Shown: positions 42,701-56,856 of the stretch, piece after piece | Layout of the letters: each line of letters opens with the position of its first letter | Position numbering within the stretch: position 1 is the stretch's first letter | Origin: Hysterangium stoloniferum | Taxonomy: Eukaryota > Basidiomycota > Agaricomycetes > Hysterangiales > Hysterangiaceae | Reading direction: 5' to 3' | NCBI GenBank assembly: GCA_015178975.1 | Contig: WHVD01000046.1 | Span: 1-64,000 of the forward strand | DNA: 64,000 nt | Notes under the pieces: model-generated | Seen by the model: the letters and a program-made list of their open reading frames with translations, nothing else | What the model was told of the DNA's origin: nothing | Database searches by the model: none | Position numbers and translations under genes: made by a program

Positions 42701-44933
42701 AAACAGAAAGAATGTGGTAACAAAAGAACAACACACAAAAGGGACAATGCACAATAGAACAAGTAAGACTGAAGAATATGTGGCGGACCATTGTTCTTGA
42801 CCCTGCAATAACTCCGAGTGTATAACGTGCTTGATAATCCAACACCCATTTCGTAAATAGTGTGCCGTTGTAGCGGTATTTCAGATGACAGTTAGTGTTT
42901 GTCACGCTTTGGTTTCGTGACAGGCGCGTCGCGGTCCGGCACCAACTGGTGGGATCCTGCATGGCAGCGGCGCGACTTCCCTGCATCAGCGTTCAAGTGA
43001 TTGTTTGCTATCTTTTATGTCACATACTAACTCTCCTGCGTACGGGAACGTCTGGAGGAGTCGAAGGCCGAGTTGCACGAGTACATTCAGTTGTTTCTCA
43101 TGTCCTGACCCGGAAATCACTCTGGGTGTCGATCCTTACACCCCAAGTCTCAACTCGAAACGATGCTGTGTTACAATGTATAATAATTAGGCTATCGATT
43201 CGGCAGAAGGCCCTAACTGAAAGATTCTCGATAGCTCTAGAGCTTTGGAAAATTTTACTAGGTGCTTTCTAGGAACATGTCAATGACGATACTTCCCCCG
43301 CCCGAAGCCTTATTTATACGCACCGTAGTTTGGTCGTATCGGCAGACGGGTCTCTGTTAAGGGTGTCACAGCGTTCTAAACCGGCAAGTACCCATGGAAT
43401 AGTCAGTATAGCATATCATTTCAATTTTAGAAACGGGTAAGAGCGAAATGTGCGAAGCGGTACAAGTGCTGACTCCAATGGCTGCGCTGCAGCCGAGAGA
43501 TCCGAGTTGACATTGAAAGTGCCACATGAGAAAACGATATACGATGCCAAATGACAAGACGTGACAACGTCTTGCATAGTGTACATATCTCCATCAGACC
43601 CAGAAGAGAGCTTCACGGCCCAATTTCACCAACTGAATTGACAATGCATCACGAATGCGCCCGGAGTCCGGCGACGCTGATCGGAAAATTGCGAAGCGCT
43701 GCGAGGCAACCCCCTGAAAATGCAGAGAATTTCCAAAATAACTTGCAAAAAATAGTGCGTTTGTAATACTCAATGAACTGAGGTGGCCCTGGAAGATCTT
43801 GATCGTGTGGAGTTAAATATGGGGCAAGCATTCTTGAAAATTTGACCTGTGACGGACTGGGTGGATGCTAGACACTATGTTGTTAATAAAATGCTTACTC
43901 CTTTAGCTGTGTGAACGACCAGCAGTAGGAATTGCGAAACATTTGAAATCAGAGATCGGAAAGTCGCTGGGGAACCAGGAAATTCAGAATGGCTATACCC
44001 ATTCAAATGTGCTGTGCTGCTTGAGGTGGAGATTTAAGTGGATCCATTCATATTTTGATAGTCAGCTGAAGGTATCTTCAGGTGTTGTAGTACCATGGAA
44101 CGGGGACAATAGGCGCAGCTAAGAGTAGACTATTAATGGTATACCCAGTGCCTTTTAATCGTGATTATTATCATCCATTTCAAGACTTGATTATTTTAAC
44201 TCAACGTGGCACGGTTCAATTTGAAGTTCAAAGTAGCCCTGTATCCTTGGATGATTGCATAAGGGGTCCCCAACCGATGGACCCCATGCCATTTATAGTA
44301 GAAATGGTTGCGATGTTTATAGCAAGGGTAATATGACATTTGTGGGGCACATCGGAAGAGCGATGCGGGAAAGCGCTGGAGAGTCGCCTGTTAAGGAAGT
44401 CAGTATCCACATACATCGGCTATCCGCAATTAACAAGTTGATTGTACAAACCGCGAGAAAGTATTTATCCTTTGATATGGTAGGCGAGATCCGATGCTCC
44501 GATGGTTAGGAAATATGATAATCTGCGGCTTGGTACTCGCCGCTAGGAAGTGCATTATGACCAGCCGTTGGATCATGAAGAAGTGAAAACGAGACCAGAA
44601 AATGACAGAAGGGGGTATTATATTCAAGTGGAAGTACAAGCTTGATGTACGGGTCACACACCAATGGAAAATCATAACTGGAAGCTTCTCAGCAGTGCTA
44701 TTATTGGAGGTCCTGACAGATGTCAGTCACACTAAGGCGGATCCATATGGGTCCACGGCGGCAAACAACCTGTAGCTGATTTCAACATCACAACCGCGGT
44801 CTGCCCTCGGTCGTCGCCCATACCATCCATAACGACGACGACTGTGGCGGCCTTGACCTTGACATAACACTTACTTTTACAACCATTTATTTTAAAAACG
44901 TCGTTTCTTCTTGGTAGGAAGAAATCGCAGAGG
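42701..44933. other. Non-coding stretch, nothing recognised
   Basis: Frames are short on both strands with no family similarity that I can see. Some G+C-richer parts (about 42900-43360) may be decayed repeat sequence. The last 150 bp before 44934 should hold the promoter and 5' leader of the Kelch gene. Confidence 0.45.
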
Positions 44934-47900
44934 ATGTCCTTCTTCTCCAGGAAGAGACAACCCAGCAACACTGCTACTACTACGGTCACTGTTGCTCAGT
45001 CACCTAGTCAGGCTCTTGCCCAGACAAGGGAGACACAGCAACTGTTGCAGCAACAACAGCAGCAACAGCAGCAACAGCAGCAACAAATGCAGCAGCAGAT
45101 GCAGATGCAGCAGAAGCAGCAGCAACTGGCACAACAGCAGAAGTAGGTCTACTATCGTGTCGAATTGTATCTGTATTGACATCCCATTAGTGGTTCAGCG
45201 CCGCCTTCAAAGCCCCAGACAGCGCCAGCGCCGACTCCAGGCCATAGTTCGAATCCATCAGGTAGCAAGCCATCAACTCCATCTGGTAGACCCACAACTT
45301 TTCCTTGGTCCACTCGTCGTCTGACGTTTCCGCCGCCCATCACATTTGATCCTATCGTGGATCTCGATGGAAGACCCTTGCCGCCTCAACCATCGCCAAC
45401 GCCTTTTCCACGCTACGGCCACGCCGTTCCACTCACGGCTACCCCAAGTGGCGAGCTCTATCTCTTTGGAGGTCTGGTGCGGGATGCGGTTCGCTCAGAC
45501 ATGTATCTCGTCTCGACTCGCGATGTTAGTGCGACTCTTGTCGAGACTATGGGCGACCTCCCCCCTCCCCGAGTTGGCCATGCAAGTGCGCTCGTGAGCA
45601 CCGTAGTTATCGTTTGGGGAGGCGATACCAAACAGGACGGACTCGCTAGCCCGGATGATCCACACGACAATGCCTTATATCTATTCAATACCTGTAAGTC
45701 TGCTTGATGGTATCGATGCGAAAATTTCTCACGCCTCGAATTAAGCCTCACGTGAATGGACCAAAGTGTCCACTACAGGAGATACGCCATTGGGTCGATA
45801 TGGCCACACAGCTACTATGGTCGGAACTCGATTTTTCATATTTGGAGGTCAAGTTGAGGGACGCTTCCTCAATGACCTCTGGTCATTTGATCTCAATACC
45901 CGTATGTGCTGACGCTCCTCACTTTTGTTGTGCTGATTTTACCGTGCTAGTAAAAGTTGCCGCCCCGGTGTGGGAAGAATACCCGCCCTCCGATGGCGTC
46001 ATCCCTCCCCCTCGTACGGGTCACATTTGTGTGACTTATAATGAAAAACTCTATATGTATGCTCTCTCCTCATTGATATTCCGCTAGACATCAATTTTCC
46101 CTTGCAGCGTCGGAGGAACGGATGGACGCTACCACTATAATGATACCTGGTGTTATGATGTGGTGACTCGCACGTGGAAGGAGTTGACATGTATTGGTTA
46201 TATACCACTCTCACGCGAAGGCCATGCAGCTGCCCTCGTCGATGATGTTATTTATATTTTCGGTGGGCGTGGCATGGATGGTAAGGATCTAAACGATCTC
46301 GCCGCTTTCAAAATATCCAGTAAGTTTGTATTACTATTATTTTATGCTAGGGCTGATGTTTTGCAGACCAGCGATGGTACATGTTCCAGAATATGGGGCC
46401 AGCGCCGAGTGGGAGATCAGGCCATGCCATGGCGTCGTCTGGTACACGCGTCTTTGTCTTGGGTGGCGAAGCCTTCGGAATGTCCAAGGGTGAAGATACC
46501 AACGTCATACATGTTCTTGATACCAGTGTGTACTCTCAATTAATCCCTTCAACCCCCTTTTTTTAAAGGTCTATCAGAGCATATCAAATATCCCGCAAAA
46601 GAAGCGTCCACTAATACCCCGAACAATGATGCTCAACGGGTCTGTAATTTGCTTGCATACCTGGGCTTATTCCTCATTATATCTGCAGGCTGCCACGGGC
46701 CAGCCTTCAGGCCCACAACGGGCGGTCTCTCCGTCAGGTATCATAGAGTATGAGCGTGCTTTATCGCCTACTAACACAAATTCACGAGTCCGCCCCGTCA
46801 ATGGTGTGACCATGCAGCCCTTTCCCGTGACTGGTGTTCCTCCACAACAACAGTTGCAACAAGCAGCCCCAGCAAGACCGAAGCGCACCGACGACATGTG
46901 GGACGATCGTCAGCCAGGGCCTAGGACGGACTCACCCTTACTACAGCGAGGCGAACGTGACAGAGCTGTATCACCTGATCCATCGCGTGCAAAGAGTCAG
47001 GGTGCTGCTGCACCTGCTGCAACGACACGTGCCATGTCACCTGCACAACCGCAACCGCAACCGCAAGCCCCTGCGGCGAATCAACGACCAAATATGACAT
47101 CTGTAACGATGGCGCGGAACGGCCCAGCAGCTCTCGCTGAGCGTAGTCCGTCCCCTAACGTAGATAGGAGCCAACCCCCACCAGATGCCTTTTACACACT
47201 GGGCGCTAAGTCTCCGACGGCTCAGAACGGGTTTCCAAACGGGGCTCGCCCGTCTTCGTCCGGACGTCCTTCGTCGGGACGTCCCGGGTCGGGCGGGAGC
47301 GTCATTGTTGATATGCTGAAGCAAAAGGAGGCCGAGCTTGAGAGTGCGAAGCGACGGGAAGCATGGATGCGCGCAGCACTGACAAAGGCAAGCAAGGCTG
47401 GCTTTGTGTGGGATACGAATCTTCTGTTGGATAACGAAACAGACACTCCGAGGATGGGTGATGATGGGGAGACTCAGAATTTGGCCGACCTTGTGATCGC
47501 GTTAAAACGTGATCGTGCGAGGATTCAGGTATATCCCCCTTTGCTTTCTTGTTATCCGCTTGCTCTACTAACGTTTTCACCGTAGACGATTGTAGCTGAG
47601 CAAGCCCGGATGGCCTCCGAGAGGTTCGCAGACGTTGACCGTGTGCGCAATAGCGCAATGCAAGAAGCAGCCTTTTACCGTGCCAAACTCGCTGCCTACG
47701 AAAGTGGCAATGCTGCAGATGCTTCGCGTTTGGAGAGAGAACGTGCCACACAGCTTGAGAAACAACTGGCCAATGTTGCTTCTAGCAAGACCTTGCAGGA
47801 TCGCAAGATCGCGGAGCTTGAGGCGGAAGTCGCAACTCAGATGGATCTTCGAGAGCAAGCGGAGGCTTGTGCCAGTGATGCTGTGAAGCGGGCTGAACTT

Positions 47901-49834
47901 TTGGAGGAATCGCATGGACAAGTAACGGATGATCACAATGCTCTCCACAACAAGCACGTCGAGATGGAGGCTTCACTTCGCGAGCATGCAGAGAAGCTCA
48001 TTTCTTTCAACTCTCTGAATCAACAACATGATGTCGAGCAGCGGAATATTCAAGACCAAATTGAGTTAATTACTGCCTCTCGAGACCAGCATTTGAAGGC
48101 TTTGGAGCAAGCTCAAGGCGCACTGCAAGCGTCTGCTGGGCGGAACGAAGAGTTGGTTACGCAGTGGAGACGTGCGAGCGAGAAGATCGCCCGACTAGAG
48201 CAGGATTTAATAGAAGTACGGGCTGAACTTGATGCGCGGACAGCAGAGGCAGCATCAGCACAGGATAAACTCATGGAAGTTGAGAACTCCTGGACAGCAT
48301 CCCGTGCGGAGGCGGATTCGCTTCGTACTCTTACTACGTCCGGTCTCGGTCAGTTATTGGATAGTCATCGAGATTTGAAAGCAGACGAAGATCGTGTTTT
48401 GCGCAGTCAGGAGGAGAAGTTCGAAGCCTTGGAGAACGAATCTGTCTCGTTTCGCGAAATGCTGAAGGAGGCTAACCATCGTCTTCGTCAGGCTGAAGAT
48501 AACGTCAGCGAGCAGCGTCAACGTGTGCAGTCGTTGCAGACGGAACAACTGTCGTTGAGGTCACAGCTTGTTGGTTTGAGAGCGCAACTTGCCACTTCTA
48601 TGACCGAAAATGGACGCTTGCGCAAAGATGTCGCCCAGAAGGAGGTGGAGCTTCGCGATAAATCGAAAGTTTTGGGGGAAATTGAAGTACGCTTGAATAC
48701 TTTCAGGAATTACCTAGCCGAAAATGGGCTCGTTATCGATGAAGATGAAATATCTAGTCAGCTTGGTGAAACGCCAGCACGTCTTTATGAGCTCGAACAA
48801 AGACTGGCTGAGCAAACTCGATTGCACGAGGAGGTCACTCGCCAACTTGAAATGGCTAATCGTCGCCATAAGGATGCTGAAGCCCACGTAGTCTCTCTGT
48901 CTAATCAGTTGGATGAAGTGCGTTCGAGCTCACGGTCAAGTCCAGCTGACCAGTCATCGGATGCTCGCGTTGAGGCTGCAGAGCAAAAGCTTGTTGAAGC
49001 TGAAGATAATCACAAGAGCCGGATGGCGCAGATGGAGGAAGATTATAAGACCGCTGTCCACTATGTCAAGTAAGTATGATCGCAGGAAGGTCCAGAGCGG
49101 AACAAACTGACCTGTTTAACAGGCATACTGAAAAAATGCTACGAAAGATGAAGGACGAGCTCACCAAAGCTAAGAATATCAATGGGGAATTGCAGTCTGA
49201 AATCACTGTTCTACGGGGAGGATCTCCTGCAGGATCACGACTCCGTAACATCAACGGTCGCTCAACTCCTGGTTCTGAGGACGGCACTGACATTCTACGC
49301 GGCCAATTGAATGATTTGCAAAGGCAAAACCAGCGTCTAACTCAGGACAATGCTAATCTCCATCGTAAACTGGAGAATACCATGGATGAAGTTGAACGTG
49401 TACGGGAATCGCTTATAGACGCTCAGCGTGAAGCGGACGATCGCCTGCTTAGTGTGCAGGAGCTCGAGGGAGAAGTAGAAGGACTGCGTGCTTCTCTTGC
49501 TGCCGCGCGAGGGGACCACGATCAAAGTTATTTGGAGCACCTTAGTAGTGAGAACGCAATTCTCAGGCGGGATAATGAGCAGCTGACCCATAAAATTGGG
49601 CTGCTACTGGAAGTTGATCAGGATAATTTTGGACGTAACAGGCCGCTTTCTGGCATCTCGGAACGGCGGGGCAGCCATTCCAGCGAAGAATTGGATACGT
49701 TGTCTCGTGATTTTGAGACTTGGCAGAGGCGGATGACTGGGTCAGAGTCGCAATCACACTCTCGTCACCCAAGCGATAATTATGCCACAGATTACACTTC
49801 ATCTGGGCATGAACGGACACGTTCACGCTCCTAA
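44934..49834 (+). CDS. Kelch-repeat / coiled-coil cell polarity protein (Tea1-like)
   Basis: Ten exons fit in one frame with GT-AG introns: 44934-45142, 45191-45693, 45746-45901, 45951-46056, 46108-46320, 46368-46525, 46569-46639, 46689-47528, 47586-49069 and 49123-49834. Together they encode 1,483 aa. A polyglutamine tract lies at residues about 38-65. Six or so Kelch blades follow (for example RYGHAVPL/LYLFGGLV, RVGHASAL/VIVWGGD, RYGHTATM/FFIFGGQ, REGHAAALVDDVIYIFGG, RSGHAMAS/VFVLGGE). A Ser/Pro-rich linker and about 700 residues of coiled coil come next (from about exon 8 to the end). Tea1-type proteins ride microtubule plus ends and mark growth sites, which fits hyphal tip growth. The assignment rests on architecture. 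Confidence 0.9.
45051..45140 (+). repeat. CAG/CAA polyglutamine-coding repeat
   Basis: Mixed CAG and CAA codons with a few ATG and AAG encode a Gln-rich run in exon 1 of the Kelch protein gene. The mixed codons argue for selection on the amino acid, or at least against recent slippage. Confidence 0.85.
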
Positions 49835-49998
49835 AAGTTAGTCTCGCTTGTGTTATTATATCCATGTAGTAACTACAACCACCATTGTTCCTTCATTACT
49901 AGTTCCTCCCGTTCTTTTACTGTCAAGTCTCCTTGTTCAATTTATGAGCTTCTTTTGCATCGTGTTCATGTTAAGTATTTTCGTACGAATACATGTCA

Positions 49999-52900
49999 TC
50001 AGCTGGCGCCAGCGCTAGCTTTACCTGTCCATTCAACAGCCTTCGTTTTCACAGCGTTTTCACCCTCCTCGTCTCCCAATCGCTTCTCTATATCCAGCCA
50101 CTTCTTAAAGAAGGCCCTATAAGTCGTGTGAGGATTTGTCTATCTCGGCATAAAAATCAATGACATACTTGGCCTTGTGGCTTGTCATTTTGAATGCAAA
50201 CACACGGTCAAAGATATTCCTAAAAGCAGTAAATAATAAATGTGCCAGGCAAAAATGAAAACGTACCGTATAGCTAGTATATTTTTTTGTGTCGCCTCCA
50301 TGTCTACATAGATAGACCACAAGTCCCAGCGTTTAGAATGGGAGTCCACAATACCCTCGAAGATTGTACGACCCCGTTCAGCATCTCCATGTCTGTACTC
50401 CATTTGCGCAAATTTAGTTATCGTCTTCAGATCTGATCAAGTGGTCAACAAGACGTAATCAAGATGACAGGGAACGACTCACGTTTGCGTTTTTCTAAGC
50501 TTAAGAGACTGCGTGGCAGTAGTTGCCTAGCTGCCTCTTGCTCTCCCTGCTTAAAGTAGTATTCGCCAAATAACGTCCATACTTTAGAACTCTTGCTGAA
50601 TTTTTTACATGTCTTTTGGTGCTGTTCCACGGCCTGCTACAGATCTCATTAGCTATTGAGGGTTGATAACTTGCCTAGATGACCCACATCATGGCGCCCT
50701 GTTTCGTCAAAGATGGAGGCAAGTCGTAGGTGGATGGTCTTGGAATCATTATGGCGGGCTGCATCTTTGAAGACAACATCGAGGGATTCGTCCGTGCCAT
50801 ATTTATTCTCCAAGTTTAATATGGCGATCCAAACATTCATTTTTTCGCCTTCTTCTCGAAAGTTAATCGTCTTAAGAGCGCGTCTCCCAACTTCCTTAGC
50901 CTTCTCGATCTCAGCGAGCTGCAACTGAAAAGACATATATTGAACCCAGAGATAAGATGAATTCGGTGATCCAAGCAATAAGCGTTCGAAATCTGCGGTG
51001 GATTCTGGTTGTCGTGTGTGCATATGGGCAGTCAGGTCATACTCAATCGTCTTCTTTTTCTTTTTTGAAGATTGAATGTTAGGATTCGAGTCAGAATCTT
51101 CCTCTGAGCTGCTGTCGGATGCAGCTGCTTCTTGCGTATCCGCTTGCGCTGACCATCGGAAACCTCCTGGAATTTTTATAATGGGCGCTACTTCTGAAGT
51201 CGGTAATGCCATTGGAGTTGGTACTTCTACCTCCATCATATCACTGGGCATATTAACAACCTAAAAGTGAAGTAGGTGAGCGTACCATCAAGTTAGAATT
51301 AAGAGAGCGCACCTCTTCATCTTCGTCACTCTCGGATGCACCATTTTTCTCCCCAACCGTGGCAGGTTCTGCTGTATTTTCTTCAGTTTCTTCCACATCG
51401 GGACTATGCATTTCAAAATCATTATCCGTAAAGTACGATGGTTTAAGGCCGAACGCAATTCGACCCTTTACGTGATCAATCGTTAAAATTATGGCCTTGA
51501 CAGAATCGCCTTCTTGGAAATTACTGAGTATCTCAGAGACATCTGCGTCACTATTGTCAGAAATCTAGGCGGTTGTCAGACAGGATGTAATATCTCTTAA
51601 GCGATTGATAATACCTGTGACTTGTGGCAGAGACCACTGATCTTGGTATTCTTTATCTGGATGAACACGCCATATGGTTCGGACTTTCTAATGATACCAT
51701 CCACCTTCTGATCCTTTTGGAAGTCATTCAATGCTAATTCGACAGGCTTTGAGCGTAATGTCATTTCGACCTGATTTTTTTCTGGATCAACCCTGTCGAG
51801 GGTAATAAGTCTAGGAAGAATCTTGTGCCGAGAAGGGGAAGCAATGCATACTTGAGAATCTTCCCTTGCACAAGTTGGTTCACTACGAAACGGGGCTTCC
51901 AGTCTTTGATGTACTAAATATAAAAATAAGTTAATACGAGACCATAGCTACCTTCAATCACGTACTTCGTCAAATAGCTCCTTAATCTGAATCCGAGCAT
52001 CTATATTTCGCCCTATGGAGACAAAGAGACCGTGATCGGCAATGCTCTTGATAAACCCTCTCAATGAGTCTCCCACTTTAAGAACCTTGACATCTGAAAT
52101 CTCCCGATCTCGAGGAACAATTTCGTTGGATGGGTTCAGTCGCGAAGGGCGTGTTGAGACTACAATCAGTCGTCTAGCAGGGTCCAGGCTCATAACTACA
52201 CCCTCAACGACAACGCCATTGGGCGGGAAAGGCTCGCCTGACTCATAATCATCACAAGTGTCTGTTGGATATAAAACCCCCTTCACACCACTGGCAATGT
52301 GTAAACCGGTTCCTCCGCGCGCAATGCCCGTGACACGACCGAAAACGGCTTCCCCGACCTTTACAGCTTTGAACGTTAGACCGTCGTTTCCGGGTACTGT
52401 CTTGGTAGGCTTCGATTTTGGCCGTTTACTGACGATTACTATACCCTTGTCAGGATTTTGAGAAAGTACGATGAGATCGTCTACAGTTTCGCCGACGGCT
52501 ATTGTCGCACGCAATTGGGCGTCCGTCGTATTACGACTGTTGGCGAAATTCTTCACGGAGAGGAGGGCTGTAATGCCTGTTGGTTTAAGTGTGACAACGA
52601 CATGCTCTTTGTGGATAGCTTTGATGGACCCCTCCACTGTTTCACCGACTTCCACGCCATGTACGTTGGCAGCCTCGACTACCTTTGAATTTCCTTGACG
52701 GATACTGGCCTGCATACGACCGGTTTCACGATCGACATGAATGATCCGGACTTTAACTGGTTTCCCAATCGCAAATGCCTCTGAAAGGTTGGCGAGGGGT
52801 GTTTCACTACACAAACCTCAGAACATTAGTATACTACAAGAGTTTGACGTACCTAGCTTCTTTCGCTGGCACTAATGCATTCAAATTGTTATAGAATTCG

Positions 52901-55215
52901 ACCAGAACAGCATTGCTCAGAATCTTGTAGACAACGGCGTGGGTCACCATGCCAACTTTAACATCATCCAAACTGGTGATAACCGGAAGCTCCGATTCCA
53001 CTAGCGTCTTTTTAGCAGTCAAAGCGATCCTTTTACGGTCGGCATCGACAACAAGTACCTTCAACAAGCAGGTTGGTTGGTTGGTTTTATCGATCAAAAA
53101 AGGACACCCACCCTGCATTTAATAGTCGATCCTTCTTTGAATCGTTTTTGAGGATGCTTAAGGGAGATATCAGCATAATGGTTTGGCCAAATAACGCCAT
53201 CTACGCTCCCAGACAATGAAACGAACAACGCATCATTCGTAAGCTTTTTGACAGTCGCCTATTTGACGGTGAGTACATCCAATTACGATTAAATGTGACT
53301 TTTACGGACCTTGAGCACTTCGCCAAGTTCCACGTCTTGCACTTGAAGGAATTTTTGCTCTAGCACAGATGGCTGCAAAGAAAGTTGCAAGATGCCGTCC
53401 AACGCTTGAAACCCAATAACGCGTGCACAATGAACCGTCCCAACCTTCCAATGGCCACTACTTGGCGAAAGTGACGGGACATGGTCGTCAGACACATGCC
53501 TAATCTATATGTGGGGCTCAAGTTTATCGCGAATAAATAATATTCAGACTAAAAACCCGCACATGAACATATCCTAGGACGCCATCTTGGATTTGCATCA
53601 CCAAGCCGCGCTCTACTTCTACTCGCACAACTTTTACTGCCTCGAGTGTTATCCCAATCGGGAAGGCCTCTTGGTGTGGCTGTTGATCCTTAAGACGTGG
53701 AACATCGAGATCGACGACATGGGGGAGAAGAGATAGGGCGAATCGCCGTGGCTCGGTGTTCCCGATTTCCCATAAAATCCGTGCTTTGACCTATATGCCA
53801 TGTCTTAGCGTTTGAAGATCATATAGTTGCAAATAACGATGCCTTATCACCGAGTTTAAACCGAGAGCTAATACCACCCGACGGTAAGTGAAAAAGATCA
53901 ATAGTGCCTTCAAAATACCCCAGAAGCTGGACATTAAGGCCACTACCAACAACGGCTGTCACTAATGCCTGGACAAGTGTCCCAGGTAGAATAGAGGTGA
54001 CGCTGGTGATTTCAGACATCTGGTTTCATGATTTATTAGTATCATTTACTTGGTTTGGCCAAAGAAAAATCTCACGAAGTTGGTGGCCATCCGCTTCAGC
54101 TCGATGGAAACATTACAGGTTCGCCCATTCTCAGCGACACTGGTGATACAAACATCGAGAACAAGTCCGGCTGGCAGCTTATTCGGATATGGCCCTTTCT
54201 TCGCATCCTCAAAAGACAGGAATCCAGATACCTTGGATATTCCAAAATCCAGGATATAGCCATGATCTTCTACCGATTGTATGGCAGCAGGTAGAACCTA
54301 AAGAGAAATTAAGTATTAGTGAACTAAATTAGTCGTAATACACGGACGAACAAAACCACTAGTTAGGTCCGCCTTGGACACTCCCTTGTTGATATGATCC
54401 GGAATGATACTGAGTTCTACGCGCTGGCTGGCACGTTCATTTTCGTCCATTCTACGATTTGACCCAATCACACCGCGGGCTGAGGCGCCTGCAGGTTGAA
54501 CCCCTGTGACAACAGCTCGCAAGTATTGCCCAACTCGAAACATCTCGAAAAGCTCGGGTGGTCTTCGTATATCATCTTCTTGATCACTCAGATTTTCCGC
54601 ACTTTCGTCTAATGCTTCAAGTTGTTTTGTAAATTGGGTGGAAATTTGTGTTATAGGTACATGTCCGACCAGTTGGCAAGGCAGAGAGACAATAAGTGCT
54701 AAAGGCCGGATGGCGATAATTTGACATAAAATATTCATGCCTTCGACCACACGCTATCCACCAATTTGGTCAATGATATTAAGACTAACATTCTCTCAGC
54801 ATTTACCTTGTAATTGAGGTGCTCGACCCGAATGTTCTCGCCTTTAGACTTTTCTCCATCTTTTTCCTTTCGGTTTTTAGATGATTTTTTTGCATCGGAC
54901 CCACGAGACTTTTGACCCTTTTTAATTTTCTTTCGAGATTCTGAATTCTAAAGTCCGGTGTGGGCTAGTAAAAAAGGCAAGAGAGCTCGAAATCGCACAT
55001 ACCTCGAAGACAAGTTCCGCATCGGCCTCCTTCACAGCTTCTGCCCTCACATTCTTGTACTCCAACGGTGTCAGAGCTGTCCCGCCACCTCTAGGAAAGT
55101 CTATCTCAGTCCCTACGAGGTTTGAGGTAGTAGTTTTCAATTCGTCGTTGGTGAACTTGATTTTTTTTGGTTTAGGGCCCGACTTCACATCCTCTAGCTC
55201 GCGCTTCTTAGGCAT
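49999..55215 (-). CDS. RRP5: rRNA biogenesis protein RRP5 (S1 repeats plus HAT repeats)
   Basis: A minus-strand gene of many exons (first 55215-55003, second about 54947-54807, third from about 54753, last ending at 49999). The N-terminus is MPKKRELEDVKSG followed by Lys-rich nuclear sequence. Numerous S1 RNA-binding domains fill the middle (for example VGETVEGSIKAIHKEHVVVTL, KVGEAVFGRVTGIARGGTGL, KVGDSLRGFIKSIADHGLFV). Acidic sequence and HAT/TPR repeats close the protein (TADFERLLLGSPNSSYLWVQ, EKAKEVGRRALKTINF), ending FFKKWLDIEKRLGDEEGEN. RRP5 acts in the nucleolus, where it is needed for processing of both 18S and 5.8S rRNA. The 3' end converges on the Kelch gene with about 164 bp between stops. 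Confidence 0.93.
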
Positions 55216-55457
55216 TATGAAATAGTAGGAATAAAGGCTTGAAGGGAATTCGTAGGTGAGCGAACACTTGAACAGAGTTCTTTAAGTGTGACTGTGACGT
55301 GACAAATCCAAAATATCACAATAACAATTTACAGCCATCTCACTCCCCTCAAATAATTAATGAATTTGGATGGCTTTAATGGATTGTGAGAAAAACACTC
55401 CTTACAGCATGCATACAAATGGTACAAGCAATATTACATGCTTAAAAGTAACAGAGC

Positions 55458-56728
55458 CTATTTAGATTTCAAGAATTTCGCATGAACTGTAGAGATGGAT
55501 GAGTATGCAATATGAAATATGGGAGATGCAGGACTTGCACTTGATATGGTCTGAAGCAAAGCTGGAAATCTAGTATACATTGAAGTAAGACTAGACGAAA
55601 AAGGAAATAGGAATTTATTGAAAACTCACAAAATAATATCCGTGATCATATCCAGGTTGGACACGGACCTGCAGTTCATCGGTGCCATGTCCTGCATTTT
55701 CTGCAGCCTTCACGAAATTCTCTGGAAGAAGCTGTCTATCGTGATAAAATTTATCACCATCTCCCTATATATATTTTTAGTCTAGAATTAAACGTCCACA
55801 AACTTGCTCTTACATAGTCAACCAAAATATTTACTTTGCTTTTCACCTTGCCGACCAATTCGGTTGCATCATGGGCCTTTCCTTCCTCTATCCCGCCTTC
55901 TAAATATCCCTGGAAGACCTTATGACCCCATGAGCACTTGGTAGGATTTGAAACAGGGGCAAATGCCGATACAGAACGGAAGGGGTTTGGGGAGTCGGCA
56001 GTCTTGAGATAAATTGTTAGAGCACCGTGTCCTCCCATAGAATGTCCGAAAATAGACCTTCGAGTCAAATCCTCAAGAATCGAAATAAGAGCAAGCTACG
56101 TCAATACCAATTGGTGGGACTAACAATGGGGAAATTTTGTTTTTGCAGCATATCAGGAATCTCAGAGGTGACATGAGTATACATATTATAATATTTGGAC
56201 CATTTGGGAGAGGTTGCATCAATATAAAATCCAGCACCTTATCACCCCATTGAATATAATATTGTAGGTCACCAAAAAAAAATACTAGTTGCGACTCACC
56301 GGATCCAAAGGTCCAATCATCGTCTTCGCCGTCTATTCCTGCACCACGGGGAGAGGTATCAGGAAATATAAGCGCTATTCCTTCGGCGGCGGCATCCTTC
56401 AAGAAACCGCCTTTCTGAGGACTGGTTTCACGATCAATAATGAGGCTCTAACCACCATGGAATTAAATTATTCAATACCCTTGATCCTCACTACATTCCA
56501 ATCCTGATAAATAGTACAATACTGGTGCTTTGTTAGTATCTGAGACTCCTCCCGGAATGAAAATGTTAAATTTCGCAGTTGTATGTCCTAAGACCGGAGA
56601 CTGTTGAGATGGATTTCTGTTAGCTCAAGCAAGCAATCCCAGTTTAATTGCAGCCGTACTTGGAATTTATACTTTGTGAGTACTCCACCAAAGGCTTTGT
56701 TAGAAGATACTTTCTCCAGAGTGCTCAT
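55458..56728 (-). CDS. S-formylglutathione hydrolase (esterase D family)
   Basis: The start MSTLEKVSSNKAFGGVLTKYKFQ at 56728 fits the family N-terminus. Exons continue through FNIFIPGG...APVLYYLSG, then KGGFLKDAAAEGIALIFPDTSPRGAGIDGEDDDW, then SKYYNMYTHVTSEIPDMLQKQ and the nucleophile elbow FGHSMGGHGALT (catalytic Ser). VDYV, then GDGDKFYH (the Asp region) and VQPGYDHGYYF (catalytic His) follow. The enzyme hydrolyses S-formylglutathione to formate and glutathione in formaldehyde detoxification. Exon structure is dense (about seven exons). The last intron (55487-55538) seems to use a GC donor, giving the expected DHIKFHAKFLKSK ending. It is divergent from LSG1, with 128 bp between start codons. 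Confidence 0.9.
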
Positions 56729-56856
56729 GGTTTGGATCAGAATACCACTTGGTTCAACTCTCACCGTTTGTAATATCGATTTCGCGAATCTGCTCCTACT
56801 TCACGTGACCCTTTGCTGAGGTAAGGTCATTAACCTTCATTTTCAGTGAATCCATC
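56729..56856. promoter_or_regulatory. Shared divergent promoter region of SFGH and LSG1
   Basis: Only 128 bp separate the two opposite start codons (56728 minus, 56857 plus). Both 5' leaders and core promoters must fit or overlap here. No clear TATA element was seen. Confidence 0.6.

Noticed and set aside
45000-45182. Minus-strand poly-Leu ORF
   Set aside because: It is the antisense shadow of the CAG/CAA tract in the Kelch gene.
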